Below are positions 1 to 7,789 of a stretch of DNA of 64,000 nt, one piece after another. Within the stretch, counting starts at the first letter, position 1; the number at the start of each line of letters is the position of its first letter. The DNA is from Pseudomonas sp. VD-NE ins. GTDB lineage: Bacteria; Pseudomonadota; Gammaproteobacteria; Pseudomonadales; Pseudomonadaceae. The stretch is taken from NCBI RefSeq assembly GCF_031882575.1, contig NZ_CP134772.1:1817001-1881000 (forward strand), read 5' to 3'. The position numbers and the translations under genes are program-made. The notes beneath the pieces were generated by a model that worked only from the letters and a program-made list of their open reading frames with translations, did no database searches and had not been told where the DNA came from.

Positions 1-1
1 G

Positions 2-673
2 ATTACGCTGGGCACCAACGCCGATGGCGCGCAGGAGTATTCGGTCAGCCTGCAGATCCTGCTGATCATGACCGCCCTGAGCTTCATTCCGGCGGCCGTG
101 ATTCTGATGACCAGTTTCACCCGGATCATCATCGTCTTCTCGATCCTGCGTCAGGCCCTCGGCCTGCAACAGACGCCGTCGAACCAGATCCTCACCGGCA
201 TGGCGCTGTTCCTGACCATGTTCATCATGGCCCCGGTGTTCGACCGGGTGAACAAGGACGCCCTGCAACCGTATCTGGCGGAAACCCTTACCGCCCAACA
301 AGCGGTGGAAAAGGCCCAGGTGCCGATCAAGGACTTCATGCTCGCGCAGACCCGCACCAGTGATCTGGAGCTGTTCATGCGCCTGTCCAAGCGCACCGAC
401 ATCGCCACCCCGGATCAGGCGCCACTGACCATTCTGGTGCCGGCGTTCGTCACCTCCGAGCTTAAAACCGCGTTCCAGATCGGCTTCATGATCTTCATTC
501 CGTTCCTGATCATCGACCTCGTCGTGGCCAGTGTGCTGATGGCGATGGGTATGATGATGCTCTCGCCGCTGATCATCTCGCTGCCGTTCAAAATCATGCT
601 GTTCGTGCTGGTCGATGGCTGGGCGCTGATCATCGGCACTCTGGCCAGCAGTTTTGGAGGTGTCTCGCCATGA
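2..673 (+). CDS. fliP: Flagellar export gate protein FliP (5' end outside window)
   Basis: FliP forms, with FliQ and FliR, the inner-membrane entry gate of the flagellar type III export apparatus. The reading frame is open from base 2; the true start lies upstream, so about 223 C-terminal codons are present of a protein usually near 250 residues. Visible are the hydrophobic stretch after the entry point, the conserved periplasmic region with the 'RTSDLELF' and '[15 protein letters not shown]' type motifs, and the last membrane segments. The stop codon overlaps the fliQ start (ATGA), as expected for a translationally coupled fliPQR-flhB operon. Confidence 0.97.
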   Translation: MTLGTNADGAQEYSVSLQILLIMTALSFIPAAVILMTSFTRIIIVFSILRQALGLQQTPSNQILTGMALFLTMFIMAPVFDRVNKDALQPYLAETLTAQQAVEKAQVPIKDFMLAQTRTSDLELFMRLSKRTDIATPDQAPLTILVPAFVTSELKTAFQIGFMIFIPFLIIDLVVASVLMAMGMMMLSPLIISLPFKIMLFVLVDGWALIIGTLASSFGGVSP

Positions 674-939
674 CGCCGGAAGTTGCGGTCGATATCTTTC
701 GTGAAGCCCTTTGGCTGACCACATTGATGGTCGCGATTCTGGTGGTGCCGAGCCTGTTGGTCGGCTTGCTGGTGGCGATGTTCCAGGCTGCGACGCAGAT
801 CAACGAACAGACGTTGAGCTTCTTGCCGCGTCTGCTGGTGATGCTGGTGACCTTGATTGTTGCCGGGCCGTGGATCGTGCAGACGTTCATGGAATACATC
901 ATCCAGTTGTACAAAAACATCCCGATGGTCATCGGCTAA
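670..939 (+). CDS. fliQ: Flagellar export gate protein FliQ
   Basis: An 89-residue protein, the normal FliQ length, with two hydrophobic helices (about residues 15-40 and 50-75) and the conserved '[13 protein letters not shown]' segment between them. FliQ packs around the FliP-FliR core of the export gate in the inner membrane. The start overlaps the fliP stop by four bases and fliR begins three bases after its stop, so the genes are probably co-translated. Confidence 0.97.
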   Translation: MTPEVAVDIFREALWLTTLMVAILVVPSLLVGLLVAMFQAATQINEQTLSFLPRLLVMLVTLIVAGPWIVQTFMEYIIQLYKNIPMVIG

Positions 940-942
940 GCC

Positions 943-1728
943 ATGCAATCGCTGCTTCAGCTGACCGACACCCAGATCAGTTCCTGGGTGGCGTCGTTCA
1001 TGTTGCCGCTGTTTCGCGTCGCGTCGATGCTGATGGTAATGCCGGTGTTCGGCACGACGCTGGTATCGCGGCGGATCCGCCTGTATTTCGCCGTGGCCAT
1101 CACCGTGTGCATTGCCCCGAGCCTGCCGCCAATGCCAGCGGTCAGCCCGCTGGATCTCAGCGGCTTGCTGTTGATTGCCGAGCAGATTCTGGTCGGTGCG
1201 GTGCTAGGGTTTTCCCTGCAGCTGTTTTTCCAGGCCTTTGCCGTGGCCGGGCAGATTGTCGCGATCCAGATGGGCATGGGCTTCGCCTCGATGGTCGACC
1301 CGGCCAACGGTGTATCGGTGGCGGTGATCGGGCAGTTCTTCACCATGCTGGTGACCTTGCTGTTCCTGTCGATGAACGGCCACCTGGTGGTGTTCGAAGT
1401 GCTCACCGAAAGCTTCACCACGCTACCGGTCGGCAGCGGTCTGATGACCGCGCACTACTGGGAGCTGGCCGGCAAACTCGGCTGGGTCCTGGGTGCGGCG
1501 TTGTTGCTGGTGCTGCCGGCGGTAACGGCGTTGCTGGTGGTCAACATCGCGTTCGGGGTGATGACCCGCGCGGCGCCACAACTGAACATTTTCTCCATCG
1601 GTTTTCCGCTGACCCTGGTGCTCGGCCTGTTCATCGTCTGGGTTGGGCTGGCGGACATTCTCAATCAGTATCAACCGCTGGCCACCGAGGCCTTGCAGTT
1701 GCTACGCGAACTGGCACGGGCGCGCTGA
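943..1728 (+). CDS. fliR: Flagellar export gate protein FliR
   Basis: A 261-residue integral membrane protein with about six hydrophobic segments and the FliR-typical 'QMGMGFASMVDP' region in the middle. It completes the FliP5Q4R1 export gate. It lies three bases after fliQ and three bases before flhB, inside the fliPQR-flhB run. Length and order match other pseudomonads. Confidence 0.97.
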   Translation: MQSLLQLTDTQISSWVASFMLPLFRVASMLMVMPVFGTTLVSRRIRLYFAVAITVCIAPSLPPMPAVSPLDLSGLLLIAEQILVGAVLGFSLQLFFQAFAVAGQIVAIQMGMGFASMVDPANGVSVAVIGQFFTMLVTLLFLSMNGHLVVFEVLTESFTTLPVGSGLMTAHYWELAGKLGWVLGAALLLVLPAVTALLVVNIAFGVMTRAAPQLNIFSIGFPLTLVLGLFIVWVGLADILNQYQPLATEALQLLRELARAR

Positions 1729-1731
1729 GTC

Positions 1732-2871
1732 ATGGCAGAGAGCGAAAGCGGTCAGGACAAAACAGAAGACCCCACGGAGAAACGTAAAAAGGACTCCCGT
1801 GAAAAGGGTGAAATTGCCCGTTCCAAAGAACTCAATACCCTCGCCGTGATGATGGCCGGCGCCGGTGCGCTGCTGGTGTTCGGCGGCATGCTGGCCGAAG
1901 ACCTGATGGAGCTGATGCGCCTGAATTTCACGCTGTCGCGTGAGGTGATCATGGATCAGGGTTCCATGGGCGCATTTTTGTTGAAGTCGGGTCAGATGGC
2001 GCTGGTGGCCATCCAGCCGTTCATGATCACGCTATTGCTGGCCGCATTGATCGGGCCGATTTCCCTGGGGGGCTGGTTGTTTGCGGCCGGCTCCATGGCA
2101 CCCAAGTTCAGCCGGATGAACCCGGCGGCAGGCTTGAAGCGAATGTTTTCGTTTAAGGCTGTGGTCGAACTGCTCAAGGCGCTGGCCAAGTTTCTGGTCA
2201 CCTTGGGGGTGGCGTTGGTGGTGCTGATGTCGGATGTCGATGACTTGATGCGGATCGCTCACGAGCCGCTTGAGATGGCGATCATTCACAGCGTGACGCT
2301 GGTAGGCTGGAGTACGTTGTGGCTGGCCTGCGGCCTGATCATCATCGCCGCCGTCGACGTGCCGGTGCAGCTCTGGGAAGCCCACAAGAAACTGCTGATG
2401 ACCAAGCAGGAAGTGCGCGACGAGCACAAGGATCAGGAGGGTCGCCCGGAGGTCAAACAGCGCATCCGCCAGACCCAGCGCGAGATGTCCCAACGCCGCA
2501 TGATGGCAGCGATTCCCGACGCCGACGTGGTCATTACCAACCCGACCCACTATGCCGTGGCACTCAAGTACGACTCGGAGAAGGGCGGGGCGCCGATGCT
2601 GATTGCCAAGGGCAGCGACTTCCTCGCGCTGAAAATCCGCGAAATCGCCGTGGCCAACAACGTCATGCTCCTCGAATCGCCGGGGCTGGCGCGTTCGATC
2701 TACTACTCCACCGAGCTAGACCAGGAAATCCCCGGCGGGCTGTATCTGGCGGTGGCGCAGGTCTTGGCCTACGTCTACCAGATCCGCCAGTTCCGCGCCG
2801 GCAAGGGCAAACGCCCGGATCCGCTCAAGGACGACTTGCCGATTCCGCCGGATCTGCGGCGCGATTCCTGA
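1732..2871 (+). CDS. flhB: Flagellar export switch protein FlhB
   Basis: FlhB is the export switch that changes substrate class from hook to filament after self-cleavage. The 379-residue product begins with the charged 'DKTEDPTEKRKKDSREKG' type N-terminus, has four membrane segments (about residues 30-210), a linker, and a cytoplasmic domain carrying the autocleavage motif N270-P271-T272-H273. It is the last recognisable gene of this run: where other pseudomonads have only a few genes before flhA, here an 8.4-kb island follows. Confidence 0.97.
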   Translation: MAESESGQDKTEDPTEKRKKDSREKGEIARSKELNTLAVMMAGAGALLVFGGMLAEDLMELMRLNFTLSREVIMDQGSMGAFLLKSGQMALVAIQPFMITLLLAALIGPISLGGWLFAAGSMAPKFSRMNPAAGLKRMFSFKAVVELLKALAKFLVTLGVALVVLMSDVDDLMRIAHEPLEMAIIHSVTLVGWSTLWLACGLIIIAAVDVPVQLWEAHKKLLMTKQEVRDEHKDQEGRPEVKQRIRQTQREMSQRRMMAAIPDADVVITNPTHYAVALKYDSEKGGAPMLIAKGSDFLALKIREIAVANNVMLLESPGLARSIYYSTELDQEIPGGLYLAVAQVLAYVYQIRQFRAGKGKRPDPLKDDLPIPPDLRRDS

Positions 2872-2908
2872 CGTTGCTGTGCAGCCTTTTGTCTGAGATC
2901 TCCCTTTA

Positions 2909-2924
2909 CTGTCAACTCTGACAG
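2909..2924. promoter_or_regulatory. CTGTCA-N4-TGACAG palindrome upstream of cold-shock-like gene 1
   Basis: A perfect 6+6 bp inverted repeat (CTGTCA / TGACAG, four-base spacer) followed by GTG. Related palindromes occur at 7255-7276, 8227-8242 and 10667-10682. Here it lies 103 nt before the gene start, almost the same distance as at the two other intact genes, which suggests an operator or promoter element shared by the family. No regulator gene is visible nearby. Confidence 0.6.
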
Positions 2925-3011
2925 GTGCGCTTGCCGTGATTTTGCAGTTTGATGCAAGGTGGCGCCGCGAACCTGGCGCGGTCGTGCGGGCGAGTGCAAA
3001 GGAGCAAGGCA

Positions 3012-3248
3012 ATGAAAGGTATTTTCAGCAGCTACGAAGAAAAAACCGGAAGCGGCACCATCACGCCGAAGCAATCCGGGCGATCCCTTTCCTTTGCCGA
3101 AGCCACGGGGTTTTTTCTGACCGCCAAAGAATACCGATTCAGCATTCCATTGGCTGATGCCTTGCAGACGAACATTAAAGTCGGCGGCGAGGTCGAGTTC
3201 GAATTGCCCAAGAGCAAGAATGGAAAAGTAAAAATCCTCCGGTATTGA
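3012..3248 (+). CDS. Diverged cold-shock-like (OB-fold) small protein, copy 1
   Basis: 78 residues. The ATG at 3012 has an AAGGAG-type ribosome site seven bases upstream; a longer open frame from 2949 lacks one and is not conserved in the paralogues. The N-terminus 'MKGIFSSYEEKTGSGTITP' and the end 'VGGEVEFELPK...GKVKILRY' line up with the first and last strands of CspA proteins, but the RNP1 (KGFGFI) and RNP2 (VFVHF) aromatic residues are missing, so classical single-stranded nucleic acid binding is doubtful. Paralogues lie at 8329-8616 and 10771-11061, and a 3' remnant at 9584-9624. The function is unknown; the cold-shock assignment is by pattern only. Confidence 0.75.
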   Translation: MKGIFSSYEEKTGSGTITPKQSGRSLSFAEATGFFLTAKEYRFSIPLADALQTNIKVGGEVEFELPKSKNGKVKILRY

Positions 3249-3288
3249 GCACTCCATCACCCTCACTACTAACACGGCTGAAACGAAA

Positions 3289-3328
3289 AAACCGCCGCCC
3301 CGATTCAACGGAGCAGCGGTTTTTTATG
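3289..3328. terminator. Bidirectional intrinsic terminator after cold-shock-like gene 1
   Basis: An A-run, an imperfect GC stem (arms CCGC..GCGG around a GATTCAACGG loop) and a T-run. Similar hairpins ending in CGGTTTTTTATG recur at 4372-4402 and 9638-9668, marking duplicated segment ends. Confidence 0.65.
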
Positions 3329-3375
3329 CCTGAAGACATGCGTGGGCTGTGAGGCCACCTTCGTCGGATCGCCGC

Positions 3376-3467
3376 CCGGAGCAAGCCTGCTCCCACAGGT
3401 TCGTCTGTGGATCAGGGGGTTGTGAACGGCGCAGATCCCTGTGGGAGCGGGCTTGCCCGCGAAGACG
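3376..3467. repeat. REP pair, class I (GTGGGAGCGGGC type)
   Basis: Two inverted REP palindromes (3376-3400 and 3439-3467) of the form ...GCAAGCCTGCTCCCACAG / CTGTGGGAGCGGGCTTGCCCGCGAAG. The gap between cold-shock-like gene 1 and DUF6124 copy 1 holds nothing else recognisable. Confidence 0.8.
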
Positions 3468-3511
3468 TCAGCAGCCACAACACCTCACTCAAGGCTTGTC
3501 ACAGATCGCTG

Positions 3512-3871
3512 CTACTGCGGCACCTCCAGATTATCCATCACCCGATTCACAGCCAGTTCGCCGAGCATGATCAGTTGTGCAATCCCCAACAAAGTACGAC
3601 GCTGCGATGCGGGTATGAGATGAGCGAAGTCATGGGCGATGGTTCTGGCTGAGGCGAGTGTTTCGCTGGCATCGGCCAGCAGCTCTTCGTTTTTAAAGTC
3701 GGCGGTCACGGCGTACATCCGGCGGGTTTTGCGTGGCGGTGGGGTGGAGCCGGGTGGACAGAGGTAGTGATCGAGCGCGCGGTCGGCGGCGTCGTTGAGT
3801 TTTTTTGAATCGAGGGATTCGTAGGGGGAGGTGGGGTCGGTTTCGGGTGGGTTGGGTGTTGGTTTGATCAT
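3512..3871 (-). CDS. DUF6124 family protein, copy 1
   Basis: 119 residues, soluble, Pseudomonas-specific family of unknown function (DUF6124, related to DUF3077 by my recollection). It opens 'MIKPTPNPPETDPTSPYESLDSK', has a Pro-rich segment near residue 40, and an amphipathic C-terminal half ending 'LGELAVNRVMDNLEVPQ'. An AAGGAG site precedes the ATG at 3871. The open frame continues upstream without a stop to 4105 through the structured leader, but the ATG with its ribosome site is shared by all four copies. Copies 2-4 (7430-7789, 8677-9042, 9793-10152) are nearly identical in protein sequence, so expansion is recent or maintained by gene conversion. Confidence 0.85.
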   Translation of the reverse strand: MIKPTPNPPETDPTSPYESLDSKKLNDAADRALDHYLCPPGSTPPPRKTRRMYAVTADFKNEELLADASETLASARTIAHDFAHLIPASQRRTLLGIAQLIMLGELAVNRVMDNLEVPQ

Positions 3872-4202
3872 GGGTAAAGCTCCTTGAGATGTGGAGCCGT
3901 CATCCATCGCTGCTAAACAATAGGGTGGCGGCTGTACGCGGGTTAGCAGACCAGGCTCAAGGATCCCGGCGCACCGAAGTGCCCCACGCAAAGCCGCCAT
4001 AACGTAATGGCGGAACTCGCGTGCCTTGAAATTTGCCGAGCTGCTAAACCCGATCGCTGATTCGTCAGCGACCGCACCACAATAGAACCCGACCCCAAGG
4101 CGCACAAGCCGGCGGATTCTGGCTTGGCTGTAGGCAATGGCGCAAGAATTTGTAGCCTGAAAGGCGTGTCTGAAGGTGTCTTTTAAACGCCTGAGTTTAA
4201 AA
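3872..4202 (-). ncRNA. C4-like antisense RNA / Icd-Ash type leader, copy 1
   Basis: Structured leader of DUF6124 copy 1. In transcript order: hairpin at 4072-4053 (arms GTCGCTGA/TCAGCGAT, loop CGAA); segment a at 4051-4041; a core of about 40 nt; segment b at 4000-3982; hairpin GCAC-UUCG-GUGC at 3982-3971; segment a' at 3949-3941; segment b' at 3942-3924; segment a2 at 3919-3910; then the ribosome site. Segment a' can pair with a or with a2, and b with b'. In this copy a and a2 read CTGCTAA and a' TTAGCAG on the plus strand, where the other copies have TCGCTAA and TTAGCGA, so both changed pairs are kept in all three segments. The architecture and the encoded leader phrase resemble phage P1/P4 C4 RNA and Icd/Ash leaders. 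Confidence 0.6.
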
Positions 4203-4229
4203 GGCGATTTGCGCTGACTTCACTGGCCC

Positions 4230-4298
4230 CTTCGCGAGCAAGCTCGCTCCCACATTTGGAATGCATTTCCCTGTGGGAGCGAGCATGCTCGCGAAAGG
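4230..4298. repeat. REP pair, class I
   Basis: Inverted REPs TTCGCGAGCAAGCTCGCTCC (4231-4250) and the converse at 4271-4297. The whole stretch from the leader end to about 4340 is nearly identical to 9341-9560, showing segmental duplication. Confidence 0.85.
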
Positions 4299-4371
4299 GT
4301 CATCCCGGTCAGCGGAAAAATCTCGATCAAGCCCCGCTCACTGGTTAAATAAATCCGTCCCCAAATTACTT

Positions 4372-4402
4372 GCCGCCCCAATTCAACGGGGCGGCGGTTT
4401 TT
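4372..4402 (+). terminator. Orphan terminator hairpin (CCGCCCC/GGGGCGG + T-run)
   Basis: A strong GC stem with loop AATTCAA followed by CGGTTTTTTATG. It resembles the terminator of cold-shock-like gene 1 (3289-3328), but no such gene precedes it; the equivalent place at 9584-9668 still keeps the last codons of one. It is therefore probably the trace of a lost gene. Confidence 0.55.
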
Positions 4403-4403
4403 T

Positions 4404-4500
4404 ATGATCGTTCCCACGCTCTGCGTGGGAATGCAGCCCGGGACGCTCTGCGTCCCTTCCAAAGCCGAACGCGGAGCGGCAGGAGCGTGGGAACGATCAT
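4404..4500. repeat. Class III palindromic repeat (GATCGTTCCCACGC type)
   Basis: An inverted pair TGATCGTTCCCACGCTCTGC ... GCGTGGGAACGATCAT enclosing CCCGGGACGCTCTGCGTCCC. The same composite occurs at 9669-9783, and a compact version at 41558-41590. Confidence 0.8.
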
Positions 4501-4509
4501 CGCGTGTCG

Positions 4510-4627
4510 CTACTGCGGCACCTCCAGATTATCCATCACTCGATTCACCGCCAGCTTACCGAGCATGATCAATTGCGCGATATCCAATAGCGTCCTGCGC
4601 TGTGATGCGGGTACGAGATGAGCGAAT
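4510..4627 (-). pseudogene. Truncated DUF6124 gene, 3' remnant
   Basis: The last ~39 codons of a DUF6124 gene, including its stop (CTA at 4510-4512 on the plus strand), closely match 9793-9910. Similarity ends abruptly at 4627, where the next three bases are the stop codon of the 854-residue gene. The first two thirds of the gene, its leader and promoter are gone. This is a recombination junction. Confidence 0.85.
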
Positions 4628-7192
4628 CTAGAGTTCTCTCATCAACAGATCAGTCAAGAAGTAATCATTACCGCTACCGGAGGCTACATGGCTCTCGAAC
4701 TCAAAAGTCATTGTTGTGGACTGGGCTGTGAAACGGGCTGAATAAGCTCCATAGTTATTTTTAGGAGGGGTGAAGCGGTTGACTAATAATCCATAGTTTG
4801 ACTTAAACGACAATATAGGTTGTTTGTCCCAGTCCCAAATGCCCGCTAGAAAACTAAATTGATATTGTTGTCCAACGATAAGGTTTGAATAAGTTTTGCG
4901 CAGTATTATTCCGGCAGAGTTATTTGTAAATGTCTCATTAAATAACGCATATCGCCCGAGAAAATATATGTATCTAAAGTCGCGCTGATCAATAATTGCT
5001 GGTCCGTTTAGCCAGCCGTTTCTTTGTGAGTTAGAGAAATTCGTGAAATCAGAAAGGCGCACCCTGACAGTCAGTATTCGATCCTCTGAACTTCCACCTG
5101 AACCGTACAAGGCCACGGCTTTAAAAGTATGTGTCGCCACTCGCAGACCTGAAAAAGGTAAAGTCCAGATTCCGGTCGTTAGATCAGCGGTGGGCTGCCC
5201 GATAGGAATGGCGTCGTCGAAAACCTCGACCTTCTGGCCCTTGGATGCAATGCCGCTCAGAATCACGGCTGTTTCCAACGTGGAACCGTTATGGGGGATC
5301 TCGATGTCGCTTGGCGAACCTTTGACTGAACTTATCGTCGGTTTCACATCCTCCACAGTGACGGTATAAATACGCAAAGGAAAGGCTATCGCCCTCAGCC
5401 TGTCACTGGAGCCATCAAGAACGACAGCGCATTCCACTGTCACCTCGCTGCCATCCTTTAGCGTTCTCAACCACTCAATCGGTGCCGGTACCGACAATCC
5501 ATCCGCCGAATCATTGGGCTCTCCCGACCTGACGTCGGTATTGATCGGGTTGCCATTGTTGTCAAAACCCTTGCATGCGACCCAGACGGGTTGCCCCGGC
5601 TCGAACAACGGCCACTTCAGCGCAAGAATCCGGGCGGTTGCGGCCAGTTCGTAAACCTGCAGTGCCGTCCCGGTGTTTCCGTCAATGTCCGGTGTCGGCA
5701 ACCGCGAATCTCCATCCGCAATCTTCAATACACTAAACGTTGCCACCGGTGATTTCCCAGCCTGTCCCCCATTGCGATTCAAATTCCAGCGAAATTCGTT
5801 CACCTTGCCTTGTCGCGCCGCCAGAAACGCCGGGCTCAACACCGTGTTCACCCGTTTATTGCTGTTGAACTCCACCAAAGGAAACTGCGGCGAGCCCGCC
5901 GGCGGATTGACCTCGACCAGTCGCGCACGGTCTCCTTTTACGGCGCCAAGATACTCGATGCGCACCGTCACCCCGTTCGGATAGGCCAGTACATCGATCG
6001 GATCAACGGCCGGTGCCACCAGAAATGGGGGCAACAACACAATGGTGCTGCCGCCGATCACATCGGCCGTGGTGGTCTTGGAGGTCGCAATAGTGATGCC
6101 GCCGCGCACCAGTTCATATTTCGCCCGTACGACGCTGCCGGCGATCACTTTGGCATTGGGCACCGTCAGCTTGTAGGTGAACGGAATGCGCCCGACATCG
6201 GCCTCAACGGTGTGCGACACGACCGGGGCGTCTGGCTTGGTGGCGGTGTAGGTCACGCGGATTTTGTCGTTGGGCTGCCATGTCGGCGCGAAGGCGTGTA
6301 CCAGGACGGTGAGATCCTTGCTGCCGAGTTTGCCCAGATCGATGGTGCTTGGGTCATCGCTCGGATCGTCCGGGTCTTCGGCCAGATCGGGGGCGACCAG
6401 TCGGGTTTCCTTCAGGTGCACATCGATCTCGACCGTGCCCGAGTACGGCGAGTCGGTGTCTGGCCCGTTGCCAAGCTGATCGGTGACGGTGTAGGAAAAG
6501 ACGAACTTCGAATTGCCCCCGGCCTGCTGGAATACATCTTCCCCAACCATCACGCAAATTGTCGTCGGCTCGGCTGAAGGGCTGGCCGGGGCTTCAGCGG
6601 CAGTGACGGTTCGCACAACATCCTTGCCGTTGCAGTTCAAACGGATTACGTCGTAGGCGCGGCAGTAAGGGTAGGCAAAGCACACCTGCACGCCTTGTTT
6701 GGCGCGCTCGGCATCGATGCCGTCGTCGATCACGTCCTGCGGCAGGATCAGCTGCAGTTCGGAATGGGCGCCATCACCCGGCGTGCGATCCTGATTGCCG
6801 GGGCGAATGGCGTTGTACAGCAAGGTCAACTCAGGCGTCGACGTGCCTCTGTTCTCGCTGCCGCGGGTGATGGTGTAAACAAGCGTGTTGAGTTGATTTG
6901 GCCGCAACAAGCCTTTGGGCAGGTAGAGGGTTTGAACGGCGTCTTCCTGGCCAGGCTGGATGGTTTTTGTCGCTTCGGTGCTGGCGTTGTTCAGCACCAG
7001 GCGAATCACATCGCCGGCATCGACCGTACCGGTTAGCGGAGGATCGAGGTCAAGGGTCAAGCCCATGGGTTTGAGGTCATATGCGCGTTTGGGCACACCA
7101 TAATGGGCACCCACTACCGGCGTAGTCGCTTCAGGAGCGCGAGGTGGGGAGAGCGCCAACACGGCGTTGTCGGGTGTCTGGGTTGTGGTCAT
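4628..7192 (-). CDS. Large multidomain beta-rich (Ig-like repeat) protein, function unknown
   Basis: 854 residues. The start at 7192 has an AGGAG site eight bases upstream. There is no signal peptide or membrane segment. The body (about residues 40-720) is made of beta-sandwich-like repeats with recurring phrases such as 'DVIRLVLN', 'DVIRLNCNG', 'DKIRVTYTA' and 'VTVRIEYLG', spaced roughly 110-170 residues apart, typical of Pseudomonas Ig-like surface or secreted proteins. The C-terminal ~140 residues (about 715-854) look different: rich in Phe, Tyr, Asn and Trp, like a carbohydrate-binding jelly-roll, and encoded by clearly AT-richer DNA (4628 to about 5050). A swapped C-terminal module is likely. 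No partner secretion gene is adjacent, and I do not assign a function. Confidence 0.8.
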   Translation of the reverse strand: MTTTQTPDNAVLALSPPRAPEATTPVVGAHYGVPKRAYDLKPMGLTLDLDPPLTGTVDAGDVIRLVLNNASTEATKTIQPGQEDAVQTLYLPKGLLRPNQLNTLVYTITRGSENRGTSTPELTLLYNAIRPGNQDRTPGDGAHSELQLILPQDVIDDGIDAERAKQGVQVCFAYPYCRAYDVIRLNCNGKDVVRTVTAAEAPASPSAEPTTICVMVGEDVFQQAGGNSKFVFSYTVTDQLGNGPDTDSPYSGTVEIDVHLKETRLVAPDLAEDPDDPSDDPSTIDLGKLGSKDLTVLVHAFAPTWQPNDKIRVTYTATKPDAPVVSHTVEADVGRIPFTYKLTVPNAKVIAGSVVRAKYELVRGGITIATSKTTTADVIGGSTIVLLPPFLVAPAVDPIDVLAYPNGVTVRIEYLGAVKGDRARLVEVNPPAGSPQFPLVEFNSNKRVNTVLSPAFLAARQGKVNEFRWNLNRNGGQAGKSPVATFSVLKIADGDSRLPTPDIDGNTGTALQVYELAATARILALKWPLFEPGQPVWVACKGFDNNGNPINTDVRSGEPNDSADGLSVPAPIEWLRTLKDGSEVTVECAVVLDGSSDRLRAIAFPLRIYTVTVEDVKPTISSVKGSPSDIEIPHNGSTLETAVILSGIASKGQKVEVFDDAIPIGQPTADLTTGIWTLPFSGLRVATHTFKAVALYGSGGSSEDRILTVRVRLSDFTNFSNSQRNGWLNGPAIIDQRDFRYIYFLGRYALFNETFTNNSAGIILRKTYSNLIVGQQYQFSFLAGIWDWDKQPILSFKSNYGLLVNRFTPPKNNYGAYSARFTAQSTTMTFEFESHVASGSGNDYFLTDLLMREL

Positions 7193-7254
7193 GACTGACG
7201 CTCCTGAGCGGTGAAAGGGTCAGGTGTCATCAGAACGCTTAATTGCCGATTGCA

Positions 7255-7276
7255 CACCTGTCAGATCTGACAGGTG
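7255..7276. promoter_or_regulatory. Perfect 22-bp palindrome, orphan copy of the cold-shock-like operator
   Basis: The sequence reads the same on both strands for 22 bases (CACCTGTCAGAT and its complement). It contains the CTGTCA-N4-TGACAG core found 102-104 nt before each cold-shock-like gene. Here only about 35 nt separate it from a terminator and no gene intervenes, so it is probably the promoter of a deleted family member. Confidence 0.65.
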
Positions 7277-7311
7277 ACGGCGGTTTTGCGACGAGTGGTC
7301 GTTTGCTGTAT

Positions 7312-7353
7312 GAAAAAACTGCCGTTCCGGTTGATTCGGAACGGCGGTTTTTT
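7312..7353. terminator. Bidirectional terminator (GCCGTTCCG/CGGAACGGC)
   Basis: A-run, nine-base stem CCGTTCCG..CGGAACGG with loop GTTGATT, then a T-run; it can act on both strands. It sits between the upstream side of the 854-residue gene and DUF6124 copy 2. Confidence 0.75.
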
Positions 7354-7388
7354 GTCTGGAAAGCTGCGTTGCCTGTAAGTCGGCCTTC

Positions 7389-7413
7389 GTGAGCAAGCTC
7401 ACTCCCACAGGGA
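7389..7413. repeat. Single class I REP
   Basis: One degenerate REP (GTGAGCAAGCTCACTCCCAC) without a partner, just downstream of DUF6124 copy 2. Confidence 0.6.
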
Positions 7414-7429
7414 TCATCGTAACGGCGCT

Positions 7430-7789
7430 TTACTGCGGCAACTCCAGATTATCCATCACCCGATTCACCGCCAGCTCGCCGAGCATGATCAATTGCGCGA
7501 TCCCCAACAACGTCCGTCGCTGTGACGCGGGTATGAGGTGGGCGAAGTCATGGGCAATGGTTCTGGCTGAGGCGAGTGTTTCGCTGGCATCGGCCAGCAG
7601 TTCCTCGTTTTTGAAGTCGGCGGTAACGGCGTACATCCGGCGGGTTTTGCGTGGCGGTGGGGTGGAGCCGGGTGGGCAGAGGTAGTGATCGAGGGCGCGG
7701 TCGGCGGCTTCGTTGAGTTTTTTTGAATCGAGGGATTCGTAGGGGGAGGTGGGGTCGGTTTCGGGTGGGTTGGGTGTTGGTTTGATCAT
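7430..7789 (-). CDS. DUF6124 family protein, copy 2
   Basis: 119 residues, differing from copy 1 at only a few positions (for example Glu for Asp near residue 28 and Leu for Val near the C-terminus). The ATG at 7789 follows a GGAG site. No membrane segment or known catalytic motif is seen. Its leader (7790-8150) has the most extended complementary arms of the four. Function unknown; probably the regulated output of the leader RNA. Confidence 0.85.
   Translation of the reverse strand: MIKPTPNPPETDPTSPYESLDSKKLNEAADRALDHYLCPPGSTPPPRKTRRMYAVTADFKNEELLADASETLASARTIAHDFAHLIPASQRRTLLGIAQLIMLGELAVNRVMDNLELPQ

Noticed and set aside
2909..2924. LexA (SOS) box
   Set aside because: CTGT-N8-ACAG fits the LexA half-site spacing at all four palindromes, but the centres are not AT-rich and the symmetry extends outward (ACCTGTCA), so a different regulator is more likely. 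Only a binding test could settle it.
4404..4500. Insertion sequence ends
   Set aside because: The GATCGTTCCCACGC inverted pair has no transposase between its arms and recurs as a compact hairpin at 41558-41590, so it is a REP-like palindrome.
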